Below are positions 11,301-22,400 of a stretch of DNA of 64,000 nt, one piece after another. Every line of letters starts with the position of its first letter. Position 1 is the first letter of the stretch. The stretch is from the NCBI GenBank assembly GCA_020002185.1, contig CM034537.1, positions 14,982,244 through 15,046,243 of the forward strand. The letters are read 5' to 3'. The stretch is from Paraescarpia echinospica. Taxonomy: Eukaryota > Annelida > Polychaeta > Sabellida > Siboglinidae. A program made the translations under genes and the position numbers. The notes beneath the pieces were generated by a model that was not told where the DNA came from, ran no database searches, and worked only from the letters and a program-made list of their open reading frames with translations.

Positions 11301-14300
11301 ACAACACACAGCAGAGGGAGGAGTAGGCACTCTGCTCAACACAAGGGACAGGGGAGCCCCAGAGAACATTACAACACACAGCAGAGGGAGGAGTAGGCAA
11401 TCTGCTCAACACAAGGGGCATGGGAGCCCCAGAGAACATTACAACACACAGCAGAGGGAGGAGTAGGCAGTCTGCTCAACACAAGGGACATGGGAGCCCC
11501 AGAAAACATTACAACACACAGCAGAGGGAGGAGTAGGCAGTCTGCTCAACACAAGGGGCATGAGAGCCCCAGAGAACATTACAATACACAGCAGAGGGAG
11601 GAGTAGGCAGTCTGCTCAACACAAGGGGCATGGGAGCCCCAGAGAACATTACAACACACAACAGAGGGAGGAGTAGGCATTCTGCTCAACACAAGGGGCG
11701 TGGGAGCCCCAGAGAACATTACAACACACAGCAGAGAGAGGAGTAGGCATTCTGCTCAACACAAGGGGCGTGGGAGCCCCAGAGAACATTACAACACACA
11801 GCAGAGAGAGGAGTAGGCAGTCTGTTCAACACAAGGGACAGGGGAGCCCTAGAGAACATTACACCACACAGCAGAGGGAGGAGTAGGCATTCTGCTCAAC
11901 ACAAGGGACACGGGAGCCCTAGAGAACATTACAACACACATCAGAGGGAGGAGTAGGCACTCTGCTCAACACATGGGGCGTGGGAGCCCCAGAGAACATT
12001 ACAACACACAGCAGAGGGAGGAGTAGGCAGTCTGTTCAACACAAGGGGCATGAGAGCCCCAGAGAACATTACAATACACAACAGAGGGAGGAGTAGGCAT
12101 TCTGCTCAACACAAGGGGCGTGGGAGCCCCAGAGAACATTACAACACACAGCAGAGAGAGGAGTAGGCAGTCTGCTCAACTCAAGGGACACGGGAGCCCC
12201 AGAGAACATTACAACACACAGCAGAGGGAGGAGTAGGCACTCTGCTCAACACAAGGGACAGGGGAGCCCTAGAGAACATTACAACACACAGCAGAGGGAG
12301 GAGTAGGCAGTCTGCTCAACACAAGGGGCACGGGAGCCCTAGAGAACATTACAACACACAGCAGAGGGAGGAGTAGGCATTCTGCTCAACACAAGGGGCA
12401 TGGGAGCCCCAGAGAACATTACAACACACAGCAGAGGGAGGAGTAGGCAGTCTGTTCAACACAAGGGACAGGGGAGCCCTAGAGAACATTACAACACACA
12501 GCAGAGGGAGGAGTAGGCAGTCTGCTCAACACAAGGGACACGGGAGCCCCAGAGAACATTACAACACACAGCAGAGGGAGGAGTAGGCATTCTGTCAACA
12601 CAAGGGGCATGGGAGCCCCAGAGAACATTACAACACACAGCAGAGGGAGGAGTAGGCATTCTGTTCAACACAAGGGGCATGGGAGCCCCAGAGAACATTA
12701 CAACACACAGCAGAGGGAGGAGTAGGCAGTCTGCTCAACACAAGGGACATGGGAGCCCCAGAGAACATTACAACACACAGCAGAGGGAGGAGTAGGCAGT
12801 CTGCTCAACACAAGGGGCATGAGAGCCCCAGAGAACATTACAATACACAACAGAGGGAGGAGTAGGCATTCTGCTCAACACAAGGGGCACGGGAGCCCCA
12901 GAGAACATTACAACACACAGCAGAGGGAGGAGTAGGCATTCTGTTCAACACAAGGGACATGGGAGCCCCAGAGAACATTACAACACACAGCAGAGGGAGG
13001 AGTAGGCAGTCTGCTCAACACAAGGGGCATGGGAGCCCCAGAGAACATTACAACACACAGCAGAGGGAGGAGTAGGCAGTCTGCTCAACACAAGGGGCAC
13101 GGGAGCCCCAGAGAACATTACAACACACAGCAGTGGGAGGAGTAGGCATTCTGTTCAACACAAGGAACACGGGAGCCCCAGAGAACATTACAACACACAG
13201 CAGTGGGAGGAGTAGGCATTCTGTTCAACACAAGGAACATGGGAGCCCCAGAGAACATTACAACACACAGCAGAGGGAGGAGTAGGCACTCTGCTCAACA
13301 CAAGGGGCACGGGAGCCCCAGAGAACATTATAACACACAGCAGAGGGAGGAGTAGGCATTCTGCTCAACACAAGGGACATGGGAGCCCTAGAGAACATTA
13401 CAACACACAGCAGAGGGAGGAGTAGGCATTCTGCTCAACACAAGGGACATGGGAGCCCTAGAGAACATTACAACACACAGCAGAGGGAGGAGTAGGCATT
13501 CTGCTCAACACAAGGGACACGGGAGCCCTAGAGAACATTACATCACACAGCAGAGGGAGGAGTAGGCATTCTGCTCAACACAAGGGACACGGGAGCCCTA
13601 GAGAACATTACAACACACAGCAGAGGGAGGAGTAGGCATTCTGCTCAACACAAGGGCCGTGGGAGCTGAGCTAGTAACAGCCATTTCCAACATGTACAGG
13701 AGCACACGTACCAAAGTACAATCACTGGATGGAGAAACTGAGCTTTTTGATATCATGGCAGGAGTGCTACAGGGTGACACGCTGGCGCCATACCTCTTCG
13801 TGATAGTCCTTGACTATGCACTGAGGTGAGCTATCAACGGAAGAGAAGAGGAACTTGGATTCCAGATAACAAGAAGGAAAATTAAAGTGTTAAACCTTAT
13901 GTGATCACCAATTTTGAGTTTGCTGATGATATTGCGCTACTATCAGAAGTGATCAATCAAGCACAGGAGCTGCTAACACGAATGGAAACATCATGTGCAA
14001 GGATTGGTTTAAAGATCAATCTTCGAAAAACCAAATATATCTCATTCAGCCAATTAGGAAACACCACCATCATTGCCAGGGAAGGAGCTGTTTTAGAGAA
14101 GGTTGAAGACTAAGATACCTTGGCCCCTGGGTCTGCACAACAGACAAAGACATCAAAACCAGGAAAACAATGGTGTGGAGAGCACTTAACCAACTAAACC
14201 TAATATGGAAATCTACACTCCCACGCAAAATCAAGCAGCAACTGTTTATTGCAACAGTAGAGTCTGTGCTACCCTATGGATACGAAATGTGGACAATGTC

Positions 14301-17300
14301 AAAAAAACTTGACATACAACTAGAAGGATGTTATACAAGAATGCTTCGAGCCGCATTTAACATTCACTGGCAACAGAATTTGACAACTTACATCGATTGC
14401 TTAAAGGAATATGTGGGTATTCTTCGAGGCTATATTTGGCGGAGATAGATCGTAGAAATTGGTGGTGCAGAAAAGTTGATAAACAAGTGGAATTACTGAT
14501 TGATAAGTATTATTCTTGCCTTAATATCATTCATAAAGTTGCAATAAACATATATTGAGTAGCAGTTGTGCTTAAAGTTAGTTAGTTATAGTATTTTAGA
14601 ATACCTTAGTATAGTGAGTGATAATAGGGTAACTCACTTAGGCTTCGATAATTTGAAAACAAGATTTAACAAACCTGATTATGTGGTAGAATATATAGGA
14701 GATAAAGTAACAACCATCAAACTACTTACATAAGATAATATCTGTGTAAGCCAGTACTTGCTAGATATTTTGATTAGGTAGCATTGTTGTTAAAATTAAG
14801 CAAGGGCGATAGTCGGGCGGCGTAACCTAAATAAATAAAGCAGCCTAACGTAACGTAATTGATTGTATTTAAATTAGGTCACTACCGGTAATGTTAGCGT
14901 TCGTGTCAGGATAAATAGTTGGCTGTGTAATTGAAATTTGTAACCTAAAGTGTGCTGTAGTACACAGGAAACAGTCTTTATAAAGACTAAGTTAGTTAAG
15001 TTATTAAATAATTTCTGATCGGGATATGGCGCCTTGCAAGCGGCAAGTCAAGGCAAAGCGACACTTGGTGTGCGATCACTGCCACAGCTGGGTAGATTTT
15101 GCATTGTCCGGCTGTGGGAAGTCATGGGCAGAAACCATGGAGGAAGGATTCACCTTTCAGTGCATTGGGTGTTGGAAGGTGGAGTGTCTGCAGAAGGAGA
15201 TAGTTAGGTTGACAGATATTGTGAAGGGAATGGAGATGGGAATTAGCAAGGAGGCAGGTCGAATGGAGAGAGACGACAGGGAGAGAGGTGAGAATACTGC
15301 AAGACTGAAGGAGAATAGCAGTGGCAAGAAAACTGAGGAAAGGAGATTGAGAGGAGGGAAGGTGATTGGAGGAGAAGAAATTGGAAAATCGACAACAGAA
15401 AACGTGACAAGCGTGAAGGTGACAGGGAAGAAAGTGACCGTAGAGAAGGAGGGAGGGAAGATGGGAAGGGAGAGGAGAGAGGAAAACGAGATGGGACGAA
15501 CGAAGAAGGGACGAAAGGAAGTGAGAGAAAATGTGATAGAAGAGAAGTCGATAAAAGGGAAGGTGACAAGAGAAAAAGCGACAGGAAAGAATGGATCGGA
15601 AGAGAATGTGACAGGAGAGAAGACGACAGGGGGGAAAGACAACAAGCAGACAGATGCAAACCGAAGAAGGAGCTATTCTAAGGCAGTGATAGAGGGGGCA
15701 ATGAGGAAAGAGAGGGTGTTTATGGGCGACTCCATTATGAGAAAGACGGACAAGGCACTGAGCGAGGGGAAGGACATCGTTGTTTGTTTACCGGGGGCTA
15801 GGATTGAACATGTAACTGACAGGGTAGAGAAGGTATTGGGACATGGCAAGGGGGGGTCTATACTGGTACATGTAGGAACAAATAATGCAGACAGGGAGGG
15901 AACAACTGCGATAGTACAGAAGTATAGACAGTTAGTGAGGAAGCTACAGAAGACGAGAGTTGAACAGGTTATTCTGTCAGGAATTTTGCCAGTAATGGGA
16001 GGAAGGGGGGCAACGTATAGAAACTGTAAGAGGATGGCGATCAACGCACTAGTTGAGCAGATGTGTGACGAAGAGGGGGTGGGATTCACAGATTTATGGG
16101 GATACTTTGTTGGGAGGGAAGATATGTACATGAGAGATGGCCTCCATCTTAGTGGAAAGGGGCAGCAGTTTTCTCAGAGAACCTGCTGCGATCTGTTGAC
16201 AGTGGGACAGGTTGTATCTATTTAAACTAGATTCGCAGGGGGGACTCACAGAAAAGCCTGAAAATGGAGGCATAGATAAAGACAGCACAAATAAATCAGC
16301 AAATAACAGTGTGGAAAACTCTTCTGAAGCTGGATATAAATGTGTTTGTTTAAATGCAAGGAGTATAGTAAACAAAAGAAATGAACTAAACATTATGGTA
16401 GAAGATATTGACCCTCATATAATAGGTATAACCGAATCCTGGACCACCACCGATATATCAGATGCTGAATTGGGACTGACAGGATATGTAATGTTTAGAA
16501 AAGATAGAATAGGAAGAAAGGGAGGTGGAGTTATTTTATATATTAAAGAATCTATTCAGGCTTATGAAATAAAATTAGAAAGAGAAGCAGATTGCGAAGA
16601 AGCTGTTTGGTGTAACATAGTTACAGGAAACTCAACGTTAACAGTTGGGTTAGTTTATCGAAGTCCAAACATAAGCATAGAAGAGAATGAAAAAATACAA
16701 AACGCTATAAGGGAAGTAAGCAAACGGGACTGTGTTATTATGGGGGATTTTAACCACGGGCATATACAATGGAAATCTCTACAGAGTATGGGGAGTGAGG
16801 ACCACAAGTTTTTAGTTTTAGTTCAAGATACATTCCTTTCTCAACATGTGCTAGAACCAACCAGGGGTGAGAATGTGTTAGACATAGTTTTGTCCTCACA
16901 GAATGAATTAGTTGACAATGTCAAGATATGTGAGCCACTGGGGAGTAGCGATCACAACCAGATACATTTTACCATCAAAGTAAAATCAGAAAGGAATAGT
17001 AAAAAGCAGTATAGGAGAAATTTCCACAAAGGAAGGTATAAGGACATGAGGAAATATTTAGCAAAGATAGACTGGAATAACACACTGAAAAATAAGACGG
17101 CAACAGAATGCTGGAATGTATTAAAGAGTGAAATTAAGTGCATAGTCGATAAATTTGTACCCTTCAAAAAACAAGGAAAACGGTCCAAAAAGAAACACTT
17201 ATCGAAAGAAGCCATTAGAAAAATTAAGTACAAACAAATGATGTGGAAGTCATACAGATGTACTGGAAATGATGAAGACTACAACAGTTATAAAGAAGCA

Positions 17301-19380
17301 CTTAACCAAGCTACAGCTGAAATTAGAAATTCAAAGAGAAGCTATGAACAACAATTAGCTAGTAATATAAAACATGACAGCAAGAGTTTTTATGCGTATG
17401 TTCGAAGCAAACAGAAAGTTCAAGATAAAGTCGGTCCTCTAGAAGATAGTGCTGGAAATATAATATCAGAGGGATTCTTAATGGCAGAAGACCTGAATGA
17501 GTACTTTAGTTCAGTGTTTACCAGGGAAGATATTAGTTCACTGCCAGTACCAGAGGCTAAGTTCAAGGGGGCAGATTCAGACTACTTAGGACAATTAATT
17601 GTAACCCCGGAAATGGTAGGTAAGAAAATAAGGGCTATGAAGGATAATAAATCACCTGGAGTGGATGGTATTCCACCCAAACTACTATTGGAAATTGTAG
17701 AGCAAATTAGCATACCGCTTGCAACAGTTTTCAATTTGTCATTAGAAGAGGGAGTGGTTCCTTTAGAATGGAAAGAAGCAAACATTATACCGTTATTCAA
17801 AAAAGGTTCGAGAAACAAGTCAGAGAACTATAGACCAGTGAGTTTAACATCAGTGATTTGTAAATTGTTAGAAAGACTAATTAAAGATCACATGGTGGAT
17901 TTTCTTGTTAAACAAAACTTGATAAACCCATCTCAACATGGTTTTTTTAAAGCGAGGTCATGCTTAACAAATATGTTATGTTTTTGGAAGACATCACTAA
18001 GTGGGTAGATGAGGGATCACCAGTAGATATCGTCTACTTAGATTTTCAAAAAGCTTTCGACAAAGTACCACATCAAAGATTACTGCTTAAACTAAAGGCC
18101 CATGGCATAGGAAATGGTATAATAAACTGGATAGAACAATGGTTGATTGACAGAAGACAACGTGTAGTAGTTGATGGGGAGGCTTCAAACTGGAAATCAG
18201 TATTGAGTGGGGTACCACAGGGATCAGTATTAGGTCCTATATTATTCTTAATATATATCAACGATTTGGATGATGAAATAACAAGCAAGGTGTTGAAATT
18301 TGCGGATGATACAAAAGTGTTTAGAAGGATTAAAAGTGATGGAGATAGACAGCATTTACAAGATGATCTTGACAGGTTGATCAAATGGTCTGAAAAGTGG
18401 CAAATGCTGTTCAATTTTGGGAAATGTAAATGCCTCCACACAGGACATGGGAACGAAGAAGTAGAATATACAATGGGGGGTACTGTACTAAGTACTACTG
18501 TAAAAGAAAAGGACTTAGGGTTAACCATCAGTGCTGATATGAAGGTTTCAGAGCAGTGCGGAATTGCAGCTTCAAAGGGAAATCAAATCCTTGGATTAAT
18601 TAGGCGAAACATAACGTATAAGGAAAAAGAGCTAATAATACCGCTGTACAAAACAATAGTTAGGCCTCATTTAGAATATTGTATTCAAGCGTGGAGGCCA
18701 TATCGCAGGAAGGACATAGATATGCTAGAAAGAGTGCAGAGGAGAGCAACTAAAATGATACAAAACTGAGGGATCTTAGTTACGAAATACGCCTAAAAAA
18801 ATGCGGTTTAACAACACTAGAGACCAGGAGATTGAGAGGAGATCAGATAGAAGTGTTTAAAATATTGAAGGGTTATGAAAATATTGATAGAAATATTTTT
18901 TTCTCAGTTAAGAAAGATAGAAGGACTAGAGGACATGAACTTACATTGGCAAAGGAGCAGAGTAGATTGGATATAAGAAAGTTTTCATTTTCACAAAGGA
19001 CTGTAAATGAATGGAACAGATTACCTGCTGATTGTGTGGGTGCTAGTAGCGTGAATATGTTTAAAATAAAATCGACACATACCTCAGACGGGCGGGATAC
19101 ACATAGATAAAAGGGTCGGACTCTCGATAAGCCAAAGGGCTTCCTTGTCCACCTGCCACCTAGAGTTAATTCTCTGGGTGGCAATCTTGTTAAATCTTGT
19201 TAAATCTTGTATAGAAATGGAGGAGCTGAAGACGGCAATGGCAGACAGAGGGATCTGGAGACGGATGATTGAAGCCAATAATGTTCGACCCCAGTGGCCG
19301 ACATGAGTAAGGGAGTGAGTGCAAATATGCTCAACATATTACAGCTTCTGTGACAACATATATATTGGTGTTAAGCTAGT

Positions 19381-19411
<31 letters not shown>

Positions 19412-22400
19412 TTGTTATCAAGGCAATCAGTTATTTTATTAATTCCTATAAAAAAAATTATAAGAGGTAACAAACTACAATAAAATTGATTCCATTTAGA
19501 ATATATTACATTGATATGTTAGCAGGGTTGTAGGGCTTCTGCATAAGACATTACTAACAACTCTGCGTAAATGTGAATGACCATGAATGAATGTAATTGT
19601 AATGAAGTATGTTGTATGGTTATGCGATTTTCAGGTGAATTTGAGATTAATAGTTTCCTTTGTAGAAAGTTGTAGAGGCTCTCAACGTCTGAGCTGTTTA
19701 TTATGATTGATATCACTGCAACAAACATCATATTAACATTTAAATGTATTTTTATATATTCTTCATAAATCATTGACTATTTAGAAAATATACGTTTTCA
19801 TCAATGGTGCTGTTTTACTGAAGGATAAGTTGTGAAATAAAGCATATTTTTAAGACTTAGCAGACCAAAATATAATAACTACATAAAAAATAAATGTTAA
19901 ACTTGTTTAAACAGTGTTACGAATGCAAAAAGTTGACAAGTTAAACAGATTAATATCTAGGTAATGATAGTAGAAAAAAACACATAATTGACAAATAAAA
20001 TAATAAATATAAAGTTACAATAAATTTGCTTTAAAATGCAAGTAAAAGATATTTAAATACACATATTGACGCATTTAAAGTTTACAGTTGATTAATCCAG
20101 TACTCAATCATTGGACTAGCATAGCAGTCCTGGCAATAGTTGTGACATGTTCACTGTCATGAACACTTTCTACTATTACTACTACTACTAATAGTAGTAG
20201 TAGTACTACCCATATTTACTACGTCTACTTAGCCCCTCAAATCTGCCCATGGGTTGTCAGTGGACAAATAATCAACTTAGTCCGATTTTGTTAGTATTCT
20301 GCAAAGTTCTAGATCTATACTAATGGTAAATTAACAAACTAGCAGTCTGAGTAGGTGTTAGCTGTATTAGCTTAGTGTGGGCTTTAAGTTTAGCCAAAGA
20401 AGTAAAAAATACCAGTGGTTTGGTGCATATCATACCCTGGCCCACAAAACGGGTGCCAGTATCGGAAAAAGATTGTCGGTAGCCAAGCGTACCACTGTAT
20501 GAATCGTTAAGCAGTAGGCATTTAGCAGTAACTGGGCACTTCCGAGAACGCAGTTTTAGATAGCGATTACCATGGTAGTTATTTCAATTTTCAGTGAGCC
20601 GTTATTTCAGGTAACGGTTAACCTAAATCTGAACCATCCGTAACATGCAGATAGTAAGATTATTATAAAATTGTTGCTATGTTTAGTGGAACCAGGATGA
20701 GGGTGGGCTTGATACAAGTAATTTTGCAAGTTATCAATGTAAGTATTTCATTCCAGAAAGTACTGACGTTCAACAAAAATTACTTGCATATCTTAATTAA
20801 GCTGCTTCATAAGCTTGTTTGCCCATCACTAATCCAGTTTTTATATGTCCAGATGTGATGTGTGTTAATAACTAATAGTTTAAATAAAGTGTGCAGTTTG
20901 TTTATTATTTAAATTAAAAAATGTGTATTTTTTAATAATCTAAAGAAATTATTTTGTTCGTTACATCTGGTAGCTTGCGATAGTCAGTTACATGGTCGGC
21001 ATGTAACCGTAAGCAGTTAAACTTGCCTGTCCAATCTGTGACAAGAGGTATTAACAGACGGTTGATGCCAACATCTGAAAGGTCGTCAGGTGATTGAATT
21101 CACATTTCAACAAGTCAAAGCCCAGTATGTTGATGTAGTTGGCAGCAACCCGTTGCTTGCAAGGACATCCATAGCTAACTGTCAAAGTGACCAGGAACTC
21201 AGTATTCACAGTTCGCTGATATTCAGGTGATATTACAGTTCTAACATGAAAACAGAAAGCCTACTTGGAAGCCACCTTTGTACTAAATAGATCAGACCGT
21301 TATTGTAAACTAATTGTTATATTACTATCATCTCTTGTGGAATTGAAATCACAGTTATTGTATCAACCAATTAGATGCATAGCTAGGAATTATCCTGGTT
21401 ATATCCCAACATATTAAGTTCAGCAAGCGTAGGTCACATTTACTTCTTGAATTCCACATGTACAATATATTTATTTAAATCATAATAATAGTACTAATTA
21501 AAGGGGTAACACTTTTATGTACAATACATGTGACAGACAATATGTGTGTTTGTGTAAAATGTACTAAAATTCTCTAAAAACTCATCCTCCAGCACAAGTC
21601 CACATAACCAGCCTGTTGTAGTTTGTAACTTATCTTTTTTATCTCTGACACATGCCAGATATTTCAAAATAAAATAAATGTTTTTAATCCATTCATCAGA
21701 TGTGTCAATTTATTAATCTGGTGTTTGTAAAATGCTCAAGAAGTGACATATGGTGTGTAGTGCATGATGTCGGATGATTGTGGTGCATGACACCAAAACT
21801 TTCTTTTGTAACAGGAGTTAATTAGAAGTGCCCAGCATGTGTCATGGTTCCTGGAAGGCTGTCAGGTGTGCGTGTAGTTATGAGTGTGAACACGGTGTCA
21901 CCCACTTAGGCAGTCAACACGTTGTTTCTGAGAAGTTCGCTGGTGTCAGCGTGGTGCCGCGTTCTCACATTCATGATCTCGTCTTGTAAACGAAATATCT
22001 GTGTAAACTACACTAACGTTCATTACCCCAAGATATAGCATTGGCTGACCAGTTATTTGGAATGTCTTCCGTGACAGGAGTGTGACATTGTATTTATTTA
22101 TAGATGAATGTGATGAGATGTATATGTGTCATGTTGATGTGTTAATCAGTGGAACATGTGTTATATGATGTGTAATGTAATATTAGTAAAATGAGGCAGT
22201 TGTAAATTAAAAAAAAGAAAGATTGTAGTTAATGTATGTACATGATAAGGAGAAAACAAGTTCAAAAGCAAGTTTTATTGGTGATAGAGAAGTCGTATGA
22301 TCATGACTGCAAGATGCTGTATTTGTATATCATTTCTGGCAGTACACTGATGCAGGTGAAACTAAATTCATCCGTTTGTATACAGTGGATGTGATAGATT

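Larger units (their letters stand above)
14421..19208 (+). mobile_element. Nearly full-length CR1-like LINE inserted into another LINE
   Basis: About 4.79 kb: 5' UTR (14421-15025), ORF1 (15026-16225), ORF2 (16212-19110, frame-broken) and a short 3' UTR ending in TTAAATCTTG repeats. The borders come from the host element's reading frame, which is cut after codons GTG GGT at 14418 and resumes as ATA GAA ATG at 19211. GTAT is present at both ends (14417-14420 and 19209-19212), either a 4-bp target duplication or microhomology. The SGNH-type ORF1, the APE endonuclease, the RT and the microsatellite-like 3' end are all usual for the CR1 group. A related truncated copy lies at 1925-3422. Confidence 0.85.

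Noticed and set aside
12489..12698. Minus-strand Cys/Pro-rich repeat frame
   Set aside because: Antisense of the 70-bp minisatellite; the sense strand explains it as endonuclease-derived.
10604..13668. Possible CRISPR-like array
   Set aside because: Units are directly adjacent with no unique spacers, the genome is an animal's, and the unit derives from LINE coding sequence.
10565..15090. Shared 15-mer GATCACTGCCACAGC at 10565 and 15075
   Set aside because: One lies in the endonuclease and the other in the ORF1 zinc-finger region of different elements; the surrounding sequence is unrelated, so probably coincidence.
15157..15659. Minus-strand Ser/Pro/Phe-rich frames opposite CR1 ORF1
   Set aside because: Antisense shadows of the Lys/Glu-rich low-complexity part of ORF1.
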